Assembly (NCBI RefSeq): GCF_029168945.1
Contig: NC_083604.1
Location: 76,338,211 to 76,402,210 of the forward strand
Direction: 5' to 3'
Source: Cannabis sativa
Lineage: Eukaryota; Streptophyta; Magnoliopsida; Rosales; Cannabaceae
DNA: 64,000 nucleotides
Shown here: positions 1 to 11,311 of the stretch, piece after piece
How positions within the stretch are numbered: the stretch's first letter is position 1
Layout: each line of letters opens with the position of its first letter
Translations under genes and position numbers: made by a program
The notes under the pieces: generated by a model
What the model was told of the DNA's origin: nothing
What the model saw: the letters and a program-made list of their open reading frames with translations, nothing else
Databases searched by the model: none

Positions 1-22
1 GAGAGAGAGAGAGAGAGAGAGA
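1..22. repeat. (GA)n microsatellite
   Basis: The window opens inside an uninterrupted GA dinucleotide run. It lies in what is probably the first intron of the CFAP20 homologue, so its full length cannot be seen. Confidence 0.9.
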
Positions 23-599
23 AGGTCATTCCTTCTTTGTTTAGGAAGAACTCCTGTGCTTTCTTTGTTTCTGATCCATAAGGGGCTGTACCCTTCTGCT
101 GAAATTGTTGTTACTGCTCCTGGATATGATTCTTTCGGTTGGAGACACTTTGTTGTATGCTTACTTCTGGGTTTAGTCATCTCTCAATAATACATGAAGT
201 GTCGAATTTTTAAGTCTTAACTTGTGCGTGGAGTGAATTTGTGCTTGGGATGAAGTTTAAATCATGTATTCATGGTTAATGTAGGTGTGTCACTGTCACT
301 ATGTCCTCTATTACATTACATACTATTAAATTGAGTCAAAGGAATGAATTGACTTGTTTGGGGTCTGCCAAACAGGATAGACTTAGATCACAATGATAAA
401 TTTCAGGCTAGTATACGTGCACATTTCATTAGTACTCGTTCTATTTAAGAAGATATTTTGTTTTTGATAGTAATAATAACAAAGACTAGCTTACTTTTTT
501 TTATTCTTCATATTATGCCACTATGATGTATCTTGCTGGTTCTCCATGTTATTAATTTTGATGATGTATTTATGTATGTGGTTGTTTTCCGTTGATCAG
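23..599 (+). other. Intron sequence 5' of the first visible CFAP20 exon
   Basis: No exon of the gene can be recognised here. The conserved N-terminus of the family (about 28 residues encoded before this point) is not found, so the first coding exon must lie upstream of the window. The stretch ends in a normal acceptor (cag at 597-599). The segment at about 23-180 is less AT-rich and superficially ORF-like, but I cannot assign it. Confidence 0.5.
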
Positions 600-2590
600 T
601 TTCTGATGGCCATATTAAACGTCCTCATGATGAGGACATACAGTCTGATGTGCTAGAGATAGTTGGATCAAATATTCAGTCAACATACATCACCTGTCCA
701 GTAGACCCAAATGCAACACTTGGTATAAAACTACCATTCCTGGTTATAATCGTAAAGAATCTGAAGAAATATTTTACATTTGAGATTCAAGTTCTTGATG
801 ACAAGAATGTCAGGCGACGTTTCCGAGCTTCGAATTTTCAAGTGTGTAAGTTTGCCCTTGTTTAGTCATGTTTATCAATTTTTTTATGGTTCTACCTTCT
901 TTATTTGATCTTATCACATCTACTTTTATTTTTATTTTGGCGAGATAGATGTTTAATTAGTGATATGCTTCCAAATAGGTATCTTTTTTCACTTAGAGAC
1001 GAGAGGTTGTAGATTGACTATGCATAGAATCTTTAACTAGACAATCACAGTGGTGTATAAGAATGACATTTTAGGTCAATTTGGGATGAGCTTGGTTTGG
1101 ATACCATGTTATGGCAGTTATTGTTTCTTTTGTTTTGTTTTTTAGATTGCAGTGGCAATATGTTGGATTTTAACCTCTTATAAGAAATAGAAAGTCCATT
1201 CATAAAATTCTGTAATAGAACAAGTAGTCTCCACAAATAGAACAACTGATTGAGGAAGAACCAGTGATATTTAAGTTTTTATATAACTTGTCCTAAAATC
1301 GAAGTATCAAATACAATAAGAAAACATAGATGCTTAAGCCAGTCTAGTATAATTAGATGAACAGAGTCAGGTGTTGGGTGGTGATAGGAACCAAAATCTG
1401 TAAATGGCTATTGAGCCTTCTCCATTGACATTCAATCCAAGATTTACAAGAAATGCGAGCCGAGCCATCCCTTAAGCCTGCTAAAGAATTCTAGAGAATC
1501 TCCAAAGTTCACAAAAAAATCCCTGCTCGATATTTTCTTCCACTCTTACTTACAAAACAACAATAACCATACAACCAACATTTAGAATACCCCATGATTA
1601 ACAATTAATTACTTACCATTTCTACTTCTAATATTGACCAAGTATTTATCAATCGACTTTTTAAACGATGAGGCGGAAGAGTTTATTTGTATTGTATTGG
1701 GATTGTTAGGGGCCTAGGGTTTGGGAATATCTTGTCCCCTGTACTGTACTGAACTGAACTGTTCTTTTTTTAAAGAAAGTAGTTATATGCATAGACACTG
1801 AAGGATCTAGATTTTGCCTACCATGCCCCTGAAAATGTTAAAACACTTAGGCAAGTTACTGTTTAACAACTCAAACCAAACTGCTGGAATACAAGCTTAT
1901 TAACGCTATTGACGATTCCTGACAAAAAACTCATTTTTATTTTGATTCTCTAACCATAAATAACTTGAAACTTTGAATTGCAAATGACTTCTGATCCTTG
2001 ATACTATGTTTTTGTCTGCTTCTTTTATCTATGGTAGAGCGATAGTTATGGTGAATTTGTTGCATAGAGACTGCTCCCTTTAATTGAGAGTGGGGTGTTT
2101 GTTTAGGAGTTCTTAGAATAGATGCTGGCCTCTTTGTATTTTGAAGAATAAAAAGCTATGTGCCAAGTTATGGGATACCTATACTTGGAGTTTTTACAGT
2201 GCTGGTACAGTGAAGATGACATTTTTCTCCGAGTACCATATAATTATTAAGCTTTTGGCAGGCTGTGACTCGTGTGAAGCCGTATATCTGCACCATGCCG
2301 CTAAAAATGGATGAGGGCTGGAATCAAATACAGTTTAATCTAGCTGATTTTACCAGGAGAGCTTATGGAACAAACTATGTGGAGACATTGCGAGTTCAGG
2401 TTCATGCAAACTGTCGTCTGAGGCGTATATATTTTTCTGAACGCATGTGTTCGGAGGAGGAACTTCCCCCAGAATTCAAGCTGTACCTTCCAATGCAACA
2501 ACAGGTAAAATATCTTACCTGATGATCTCATGTCAGATGGTGCTTGAATCAAATCTAACTACAATTTTTACTTTATTGCAGAAAGCTTGA
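600..2590 (+). CDS. CFAP20: CFAP20/BUG22 family protein, 3' part (partial gene)
   Basis: Homologue of cilia- and flagella-associated protein 20 (BUG22, C16orf80), a small, extremely conserved protein. In animals and algae it is an inner-junction protein of ciliary doublets, and it also occurs in the nucleus. Coding exons are 600-841, 2262-2504 and 2582-2590 (only Lys-Ala-stop). All introns are GT-AG and the frame is continuous across them. The visible ~163 residues cover most of the ~190-residue family length. Near-invariant family blocks are present, such as [61 protein letters not shown] and EFKLYLP. The first ~28 residues are encoded upstream of the window. Intron 2 is 1420 bp and a LINE fragment follows the 3' end by about 300 bp. 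The family assignment is very secure. The role in an angiosperm, which has no cilia, is not shown by the sequence. Confidence 0.95.
842..2261 (+). other. CFAP20 intron (1420 bp)
   Basis: AT-rich intron with donor gtgtgt at 842 and acceptor ggcag ending at 2261. I see no exon, RNA gene or clear transposon inside it. Confidence 0.8.
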
Positions 2591-2888
2591 TATGGTAATT
2601 TTGAATGGTGTGATCTGTTAGAGAAGGGCTTCAACTCTCAAGACCGTGAACTTGATTATGCCATATATATTATATATATTTTAAGAATATGTTTATTAAT
2701 CTATAGTTCTAGTTGATCAAATTTTTTCAATTCTGATGGAGCTTCATAGTTCTTAGCAGATTCTGAACTTTATCTGTATGGAATGGTTTACATTTTTCAA
2801 GATTCTAAGCTTTATTATTTTACATGTTTTTGTGCTCAAGACATTTTTCAGACAACATTCTCCTTACATATCAAGGTCTTTTTTTATT
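2591..2888 (+). other. CFAP20 3' UTR and downstream spacer
   Basis: AT-rich sequence after the TGA at 2588-2590, with a TATATA-rich stretch near 2660. It ends at the A-rich tail (T-rich on this strand) of the minus-strand LINE fragment. The poly(A) site cannot be fixed. Confidence 0.6.
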
Positions 2889-4600
2889 TATTTTTTTATT
2901 TTTTTTATTTGCAAACGCCATCCTTGATTTGCAATAAAGGATAAGTTGTAGTCACGGAGATCCCGGAAGCCAAGACCACCAACATGCTTGTGTTTAGTCG
3001 AACTCATCCAACTCACACCTTTGCTTGAAGAATTAGATTGGGACTTCCACCAACACTTAGACATTCGTCCTTCTAAATCCGAACAAATTTCCTTAGTAAG
3101 CAAGAAGACGCTCATAGCATAACTAGGCAGCGCTTGAGCAATAGACCGAATCAAAACTTATTTGCCAGCTTTAGATAAAAATTGACTCTTCCAATTAAAA
3201 ATCCTCTTCTTCATCTTGTCTTTGAGAAAGTCAAGAATTGTATTTTTATTTCGGCCCATAATACAAGGTAAGTCAAGATAAAGGCTATTATCAAAAGCTT
3301 CAGCCATTTGTAGCATGTTACACAAACAGGACTGAGCATCGGCGAGAGTATTCTTACTAAAGAAAATTGATGACTTAAAGAAATTCACTTGTGGACCCGA
3401 AGCCATTTCATACATTTGGAGAATATGAAGAATACTAGCAGCCTCCTCCTCTTTAGCCTTGCAATACACATAACTATCGTCAACGAAAAGTATATGCGAG
3501 ACAACAGGAGCACCCCTCGCTACTCTAATACCAGAAATACGATGATGTCGTTCAAAAGCCTTCAATAGAGAGGAGAACCCTTCCACACAAATAAGGAAGA
3601 GATAAGGAGACAAAGGATCCCCTTGTCTCAATTCTCTTCCAGGAGTAATAGGCCCCATAGTATGCCCACCACGAGTAATCTTTTACCTTACCGTGCTAAC
3701 ACAAAACATGATCAAAGAAACCACCCTTCTATTGAAGCCCTTCACAACAACACAGATTCAATAAAAGGTCATTCAACTCTATCATATGCATTGCTCATGT
3801 CAAGTTTGAGAGCCATATACCCATCATTCCCCATTCTTTTCCTCTTTAAGTAATGCATAATTTCAAATGAGACCATGATATTATTCGATATCAACCGTCC
3901 TGACAAAAAAGCACTTTGAGATTCTGAGATAACATTAGGCAACACAAGTTTCAATCTATTGGCCAACACTTTAGAAATTATTTTATAAAGTACACTACAA
4001 AGTGATATAGGCCGAAGATCAGTCATAAGCTCCGCATTCTTCTTCTTAGGAATAAGAACAATATTAATCTCATTTAAAGAAGGAGGAAAACAACCTGAGA
4101 CAAAAAAAGATTGCACCAGCAACCGAACATCATCACCCACAACCGGCCATAATTTTTGGTAAAAATCCGGAGTCATACCATCAGGTCCCGGAGATTTGTC
4201 GGGATGCATTTGGAACACGTTTTCTTTATGTCTTCATCAGAAATTGGCTCAAGTAGCATCAAATTCTGGTCTCGCGAAACAGCAACTGAAACCTTATCAA
4301 CAACCTCGTGAACCTCCACTAAACCAGGAGTAAACAACTGCTCAAAATAACTAGTAATCAAATTCGGAAGACCACCTTCCCATGTTTCCCATAACCCATC
4401 AACAGTCCTAAGCCTATGAATAGAGTTGTTTCTTCGACGAGAGGAAGCCATAGCATGAAAATACTTCGAATTTTGATCACCTTATGTCAACCAAATTTGC
4501 TTACTTCTTTGTTTCCAAAAAATTTCCTTTTGAAGTAACATATTACTAAACTCTAACTCAGCTGCTTTGTAATTTTGCACCGCCAACGGGTCTCGAACTT
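2889..4600 (-). mobile_element. L1-type LINE fragment, truncated at both ends
   Basis: A decayed non-LTR retrotransposon ORF2 piece reads right to left. First comes the linker before the reverse transcriptase (about 4600-4210, with MASSRRRNNS and DGLWETW). The RT palm follows (about 4218-3769, with MHPDKSPGPDG, LRPISLC and LKLDMSNAYDRVE), then the catalytic segment (3658-3158, with LRQGDPLSPYLF and a mutated FVDD in place of FADD). Last is the start of the C-terminal region (3154-2900, with GGLGFRDLRDYN). Frameshifts and an in-frame stop near 4485 show it is dead. It belongs to the same broad family as the LINE at 36870-49205. Relative to that copy it lacks ORF1, the endonuclease, the zinc-knuckle and the RNase H. 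The 3' end changes abruptly, after the WRL codons, into an A-rich tail at 2881-2911. No target duplication was found. Confidence 0.9.
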
Positions 4601-4995
4601 TGACATGTACCAAATCATGTCCCCTCAAACTTTGACATGTACCATATCATGCCACCTGAACTTTTTTTGGCCGTTAAAAATTTCTCCTGAACTATTAAGA
4701 TTGTTAGATTTAAGGATTTTTGTCTAATTTTAGTAAAAAAATTCTAACATAGATGAAAGTTCAGGGGCATGATTTAGTACGTATCAAAGTTTGAGGGGCA
4801 TGATTTGGTAGATATCAAAGTCTGGGGAACATAGTTTACTACATAAACAATCACTGAAAGAGTAAAATTGAATGAAATTAGACAAAAGTCCTTAAATCTA
4901 ACAATCTCAATAATTCAGAGAGATTTTTTAACGGTTAAAAAAGTTCAGAGACCATAATTTGGTACATGTAGAAGTTCGGGGGAAAAATTCCTAAT
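4601..4995. repeat. Foldback (inverted-repeat) element beside the LINE
   Basis: Two arms of roughly 120-140 bp (about 4610-4745 and 4860-4990) are inverted copies of each other. For example, GATTGTTAGATTTAAGGA on the left faces TCCTTAAATCTAACAATC on the right, and GGCCGTTAAAAA faces TTTTTTAACGGTTAAAA. The middle carries short direct repeats of GGGGCATGATTT(A/G)GTA. This structure fits a non-autonomous foldback or MULE-like element. It starts exactly where recognisable LINE sequence stops, so it may mark the LINE truncation. No coding capacity. Confidence 0.7.
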
Positions 4996-5416
4996 TAGCC
5001 TATTATAAATTATTTTAAATTTCTCATTATTTACAAAAAAAATATCATACATAGTTAAATTTGACTATTTTTTTTTTCTCAAATGGCCAAAATATATTGG
5101 GGCTGTTCATAACATTTGTTGAAGGAGCCGTAAATAAATATGCATATATAGTTTCGGAAAAGCGTAGAAAAAAAGCTACAACAAGGTCGATTCGAGTTCG
5201 ACTCCCAATCTTAGCTATTAGCTACACTACACTCCATTCCTATTTATACATATTATATAACGCAACTCCTTCTCTCTCTCTCTCTCTTCTACTCTCTCTC
5301 TCTGTCCCATCCTTGTGGCGGGCACCCCTTTTATATTGTCCCTCTTCTTCATTTCATCATCATTATTGTTATTGTTTTCCCAGGACTTCCTTTTACGCAG
5401 AACCCCCCACAAACAG
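4996..5416 (+). promoter_or_regulatory. RCE1 upstream region and 5' UTR exon
   Basis: AT-rich upstream sequence leads into a CT-rich block (TCTCTC runs at about 5271-5303) typical of plant core promoters and 5' UTRs. A plausible non-coding first exon ends at the donor at 5417 (aacag/gtatca). It would join to the acceptor at 6332, just before the RCE1 ATG. The transcription start is not determined. The reading frame over this block is low-complexity and not considered coding. Confidence 0.5.
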
Positions 5417-6332
5417 GTATCACCTTCTTCAATTCTTTTGATTTTATTATGCTTAATCGATTCTGATTAGGGTCTTTTGCTTTTTATGTGAATAGTTATT
5501 TTGCTCTTATTTATTTCGATCCCAATGGAATTTCTTTTCTTTTTGTGTGAATTGGGCTCTTGGTTTCTTAAGATTATATCTTAAACAGTGATCTCGTTGA
5601 TTATATATATAGATTGGGATTTTTTTTTTCCTTTTTCTTCTTTTTTGGGTGTTTAACTTTATAGCATAATCTGGAGTTTGTTGGTTTTGAGTGTAAAGGT
5701 TAAGCTTGCTACTTTGTTGTGGGCTACTGAGATTAGCGTTGAAAAACTTCAGTCCATGTTGTGATAAATCCATATGATTAGGCTTTGATTTGGTAATTAT
5801 TTGGGGTTAAATATTAGCAAGTCGTTTTAGCTCCTTTGATTTGAAATTTTCCATGGGTTTGGCTAATGAAAAATTGGAGCATTAAGAATTATTGGTTTTG
5901 ACTTACTGAAGAATGAAAGGTAGGGTTCAAATGAATTGATCTTAGTTGTTTAAATTATGGATTAGTAGTATGCTAATGCTTCTTCTTGTAATTGGTTTAT
6001 TTTATTTGTTACCCATGTATTATAGGGGTTGAGAGTTGACTTAGGTGAGTGGTAGCATGATATATTGATCCTCTGAAGCCCTAGATTAAGTGAACAGTGT
6101 TCAACAGTTGTTCATCAGTGTTGTCAGATTTATAAATTGATTTACTTTTTCTAATTTTCTTACTGTCATTGTGATTATGTGTTTTGAGCAATTCTAAGTC
6201 TTTTAAGTTTATTTTTATTCATGTATAATGCCCCATTGATGTGCTTTTCTTTTTGGCAACTAGTTCTCTTGAATTATGCTAGACTGCAACTTTATGGGCC
6301 AATCATTGTTGTTTTTTTTACTATCATTGCAG
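5417..6332 (+). other. Putative 5' UTR intron of RCE1
   Basis: T-rich sequence with a GTATCA donor at 5417 and a TTGCAG acceptor ending at 6332, five bases before the start codon. Intron-like composition, no ORF of note. A leader intron is common in plant housekeeping genes. The assignment is inferred from the splice signals only. Confidence 0.55.
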
Positions 6333-6337
6333 AAAAC

Positions 6338-7894
6338 ATGATTAGACTATTTAAAGTGAAGGAGAAACAAAGAGAACTTGCTGAAAATGCCAATGGTGGG
6401 GCACCTGTTAAGAAGCAGTCTGCTGGGGAGCTGCGTCTTCATAAAGGTTACCCTCTTCTGTCTAACTATGACACTGTTTCTTTTGTGCTTCTTTTTCAAA
6501 AAGAACATGTTTAAGTGTTACACTTTTCTTTCTTCGCACATAGTTCTTCTTGGGAGCCAAATTTTGTAAGAAAATGGTTTCTAGGATTTTATCTGTGCGT
6601 ACAACAAAGCTTTAATCCAATCCTTTTTATGAGTCTTCTCCTTGAATTCACGGAGATGTGCTCCATCGGTTGTTGGATTACATTTAAAAGAACAGGACAT
6701 TCTGTTTTGGTGGTTTGAATTACGAAGACAATTTTCACATAATATGACTCAATTTCCGTTGGGCCTATCCTTCTCTTGAGAACAAGGAGAAGGGTTAAGT
6801 AGATTATGGTTGTGAAGTCTGAGATTTTACCTATTTGGTATTAAATCATTAGTGGATTGCTCTTAGACTTGAAGAGTAATTTTTAGTTTATCTACTGCTT
6901 TATTTAAAATTTGAAGCATATATATGAGCTAATTTCACATGTTCTCTGTGATTTCCTTGCATTTATGAATTCCACATACTTAGTCTGCAGACACAATAAG
7001 AAAGAGTAGTTCTTCTTTTGTTATCATATGCCTTCTAAAATTCAATGATTCAAGTTTGGATTTTTTTTCTCTACATGAATTACATTTCTCATATTTGGGA
7101 CGTCATGTACTGCAGATATAACTGAACTGAACCTACCGAAATCATGTGCCATTGCTTTCCCAAGTGGCAAGGATGACCTGATGAATTTTGAGGTTACAAT
7201 TCGTCCTGATGAAGGATATTATCTGTAAGGAAGTTCTCCAGTGCTCATATAAAATCTGACCCTTTTATCCATCTTTCTATGCATACCTTCTATAATTGTT
7301 GACACTAATAAACGTGCTCTGGCTTCGTTGATTGATTATTACAGAGGTGGCACATTTTTGTTCTCTTTCCAGGTTTCGCCCATTTATCCACACGAGGCAC
7401 CAAAAGTTAAGTGTAAGACCAAGGTACGTGCTACAACAGATCGATACTCGTTTTGTTTTCATCATCTGATGTTTTTACGTGAGTAACTTCTTTTAGTAGT
7501 GTAGTGTTTTATGGTAATGTTTACAAGTTAAATTTGCTCCTTCATAATGCTTTCCACTAGCAGGTCTACCATCCTAATATTGACTTGGAAGGAAATGTAT
7601 GTCTGAACATCTTGAGAGAAGATTGGAAACCTGTTCTCAATATAAACACTATAATCTACGGATTGTATCATCTTTTCACGGTACTATTCCTTTCGATTTA
7701 CAGTTACATCGCTTATGATTATTGCCATTTTTAGTTCTGAATATTGTTTTTGCCAGGAGCCAAACTACGAGGATCCCCTGAATCACGATGCAGCCGCAGT
7801 GTTGAGAGACAACCCAAAGATGTTTGAATCCAATGTGAGAAGGGCTATGGCTGGTGGGTATGTGGGGCAAACCTCCTTCCCACGCTGTATGTAG
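6338..7894 (+). CDS. RCE1: NEDD8/RUB1-conjugating enzyme E2 (UBC12-type)
   Basis: An E2 enzyme that takes RUB1/NEDD8 from the AXR1-ECR1 E1 as a thioester and passes it to cullins, so it activates SCF-type ubiquitin ligases and auxin signalling. Coding exons are 6338-6446, 7116-7224, 7345-7423, 7564-7680 and 7757-7894. Together they give 183 residues, against about 184 in the family. The N-terminal extension starting [13 protein letters not shown] is the UBC12 signature that docks on the NEDD8 E1. The UBC fold follows, with HPN at 102-104 and the catalytic Cys112 in [12 protein letters not shown]. The start is the first ATG after the leader-intron acceptor. The acceptor of exon 4 is a tandem CTAGCAG/GTC (NAGNAG). 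I used the downstream AG because it leaves the family sequence TKVYHPN unchanged. The gene is convergent with the transporter that follows. Confidence 0.97.
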
Positions 7895-8456
7895 CCTTTT
7901 GTATGGTAATCAAGGGCCAATGGTTATAATATATTGGACGCTTCAATGGATGTGGGTTGTAAAATTTTACATGCAAAGTACATTTTCTTCCCATTTCTTT
8001 TTCTTTTCTTTTTCCCCTTTATTTTTCCCCCCTATTCGTCAATGGAGCTGGCCATTTATTTCCATTAAGACTTATCAACTGAAAACCTAGATGGAATTGT
8101 GTATGTGACTAAACTATGTTGTTATTTGACATTTTATTATATTATTATGTATGCCTTACTTTTCTTCTTAATTATATTATTATTATTATTATTTCATATG
8201 TATAATGAAGAAATAAAAACATCAAAATCAATTGCATCACTCCACCAAAAGATTTACAAAAAGAGAAAAAAGTGTAAATTTCATTGTCGTGAGTTCTCAT
8301 TTCATCAAAAGTTTCAAATGCTATCAATTCTATAATGCAAAAGAATGGCCACTTGAACTGGGCACAAAGTATACATAATATGTATTATATACTTTGACTG
8401 TGTCATATGTTAAAGAAAAAAGCTCTGTAACTGTAACCCCAGATTTCAAAAAATGA
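7895..8456. other. Convergent 3' UTR region of RCE1 and the transporter
   Basis: 562 bp between two stop codons facing each other. Pyrimidine-rich and AT-rich sequence (T-rich block at 7980-8035, ATT repeats near 8170-8195) probably holds both poly(A) regions. No other gene is visible. Confidence 0.7.
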
Positions 8457-10431
8457 TCATATCATCTCCTCTTCTTTAACACTAGCCAATCTAGCATTTT
8501 CACGATCTTTCCAAAAAAACTTATACAAAGGGGTGTAGAACAAGCAACAAACACCAAATGGAACTGCCATCATCGAGAGAAGTCCCTGAGACAGAGCTAG
8601 AGCCTCCCGTTTAGACCCCAACAATGGATCCACCCCTTTCGAATCATACCCGAACATTTTCTCCGACAGAATTCCAACCAAGGGAGCTGCGAAGGAAGAG
8701 ACCGAGCCCTCGAAAGCTCGATCAAAGGCATAGATCATGGTCCGGTGCTTGGCTGGGACAACCTCAGCAAACATGGGACCATTTGCAGCAGAACCATTCC
8801 AACTAATGGTCAATCCCATTAGGAAGAGAGTGATGCAAAAGGTGTAGTAGCTGCTGAGTGACTGAGGGATCACTTTGAGTAGGAACCACGAAAAGGGGAT
8901 GCCCATTATGGCGCTGAATTGAGCACACATTATGCGCCCCGAGCGGGGGTAGACTTGTGATAATCTGTCTGCTATTATTCCTCCAAGGAGAGACCCCATG
9001 GCGCAACCAATAGCAAATAGGCTAAGAAGTGTTGCAGTACTGTTATGATCAAAACCTGAAAAATTCAAAAACAGTCATAACACAAGTAAAAAAGAGTAAT
9101 TGTAATTGAATCTTAAAAAGAGTTTTCTCTACCAATTAGTTCAAACCACATGGTGAAGAACACCATGGCAGTCCATGGTAACGAGCCAACAACACCCTGC
9201 AACACGATTATCTGAAATGTCTGTACTTTAACAACAGCTTTCATTGCTGTCCAGGACTCAACCCAAACTGATGTAACACTAGCATTGCCTTTCTCTACCA
9301 ACTCAACCCTGCAACAAACAAAAAAGAAAGTAACTCGAATCGCTTAAAACATAATAAGAGAGTCTAAAAGGAGAAATCTTTGTAACTAGTTTGACAATTT
9401 ACTTCTCAGAGGCAACAATAGTACTAGTTTTTCTTGGATCAACAACAAACAAGAGCACAAGAAGTCCAATCAAAGAACTCAAAGTTGCCATCATAATGAA
9501 AGCGAAGCGCCATCCAGGCATGCCCCCATATTGCTGACCAGCCATAATGGTAGCCACAACACCACCTCCAATGCCACCAAAAGTACCAACAAGGTTAACC
9601 AATCCAAAACCAGTTCCTCTAACACCATCCTTATAACTATCAGCTATAAAAGACTGAAGTGCTGGTATGACAATAGCCAAACCGAAACCATTCACTGCTC
9701 TCCAAAAGGCAACTTGCATAAACCGTTGGCTTACTCCTACCGCGGCGGTTGATATAGCCCAACAGAAAGTTCCCATTGCTAGAATCACAGGGCGGTCATA
9801 GTTAATAACTAGAACACCAGCTAGAGGTGATGCTATTCCTTGAACAAAGTTTCTTATGAAGGTAAGATAACCCAAATCAGATGGCCCTGCATTGAAAGCT
9901 TCACTCACTTCTTTGTAAACTGATGGGAGAAGATTTTCATCTGCTCTTTCCATTATAGCAGCCATGTTTATGAGAATGAGAGAGAGAGAGACCCCATAAA
10001 TTCTCCTTGTTCTGAGAAGAAAGAAATCAAATTCAACTACTATAAGGGAAAATATGAGGCTACACATTATAGCTTAAGAAAAACTATTATCACAATTGAG
10101 ATTTCTTTTGAACCTTTTTGAAAATTCTTCCTATTTTGAAATGTGGGAAAGCTATCTAATAATAAACTTATTTCTCAAACAACAAAACTCATGTGAATAT
10201 ATTCAGAGACTATAAAAAAGCTATAGTAAGAGATTGCTTAACAGTTTAAACGGTTGAGTGAATCTGTATAACATATATTTATAGAAAGAAATTCAAAGAA
10301 TCCATTACTATATCAAACAGCACCCAAAGCATTAAATTTATAAACCGAAAGCAAAATAAGCAACATCAGACAAACCCATTGACTAATTAATCAATATATA
10401 CACATAAATATGATGGTAGGACTCACTTCAT
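8457..10431 (-). CDS. Major facilitator superfamily transporter (UNE2/At4g36790-like)
   Basis: Membrane transporter of the major facilitator superfamily, from a plant subgroup whose substrate I do not know. Exons in reading order are 10431-10427, 10011-9403, 9308-9133 and 9055-8457, giving 462 residues. The first coding exon contributes only ATGAA. Splicing to 10011 gives an N-terminus beginning MKTRRIYG, which matches the short N-terminus of the family. The alternative in-frame ATG inside the intron gives an unsupported extension. About 12 hydrophobic segments can be seen. Family marks are IMERADENLLP near the N-terminus, RAVNGFGLA in the N-terminal half, and the motif-A-like GGIIADRLSQVYPRSGR between the predicted helices 8 and 9. 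The C-terminus is charged and cytosolic-looking. The 5' UTR contains a 32-codon upstream ORF (see separate entry). Transcribed away from BEH2 and toward RCE1. Confidence 0.93.
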
Positions 10432-10548
10432 GGTTTCCAAAGTTATGGGAAGAAGGTTTTTGAATCGAAAAGCAGGAGCAGAGAATCTGGAAGATCTTTT
10501 ATGGCCCATAAACGAAAAAACAGAAGATCCCACAAACAGTAACAATCC

Positions 10549-10647
10549 TCAAAAAGCCGAAGGCAAAGAAAACTGGTTTGCATCTATGGCGGATCTGAGC
10601 TTCTCATTTGCCGTGTCAATAAAAACTCTGACTTTCCACGGACCCAT
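10549..10647 (-). promoter_or_regulatory. Upstream ORF in the transporter leader
   Basis: On the minus strand, upstream of the real start at 10431, there is an ATG at 10647. It opens a 32-codon frame, beginning MGPWKVRV, that ends in TGA at 10551-10549. It lies in the less AT-rich block 10432-10680 that I read as the 5' UTR. If transcription starts above 10647 this uORF would be translated first and could reduce transporter synthesis. The transcription start is not visible, so the role is inference. Confidence 0.45.
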
Positions 10648-10680
10648 CAGGAATTTCACCAAAAGAAATTAAATCTGAAA

Positions 10681-11311
10681 CATTATTAATAAAAATTTAA
10701 TTTTTTTATTTAATATTTTCGATGTGTTCAATCATATTTTACAGTAACAAAAACAAAACATGAAATCATAAGAAAGACTCCTTTGTTTGTGTCTGAATCT
10801 GTAATAACTATATATTATCCATATAATAACCGAAGTAGTACTTATAATAACGAGATAATTAATGTCACTAATTTTTTAACTATTCATTATTCATTATTTA
10901 ATTTATTAATTTGTTTTAGGGTCAAAAATTAGATGAATGGTTACCTCATTTTTTATTTGTTTATTTATTAATAATGGCATTAGTGTCCAAACCTTATTTG
11001 TTCCATGAAATTACAAGTGATGGCGGGAAACGTGGGGATAAACACTTCAACTAAAACATTTTTTATTTTATTTTCAAAATATCATTTTAAAAAAAAAAAA
11101 TATATATATATATATACTAGCAAAAATTACGTGCGAGACACGTATACTAAATTTTATGCTAGTTTTTTTCTATGTTATTTGAAAATGATACAATTAAAAA
11201 TTAAAGAAAAAATATTATTAGTTATTAGGTGAGATTATTATTATGTGTATTTAAATATTATAGTTTATAATGCTGTCAATTAAAAGTGAATACCGAATGT
11301 AATATATTGGA
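10681..11311. other. AT-rich spacer
   Basis: Upstream region of the transporter. Long A/T runs and a short (TA)n at about 11099-11116. I see no gene or clear element. Confidence 0.6.

Noticed and set aside
23..180. Exon-like stretch at the window start considered as CFAP20 exon 1
   Set aside because: None of the frames gives the conserved CFAP20 N-terminus, and a stop or splice mismatch appears in each.
5061..5441. 126-codon plus-strand frame upstream of RCE1
   Set aside because: Serine/leucine-rich translation of the CT-repeat leader. No conservation expected, and it runs into the leader intron.
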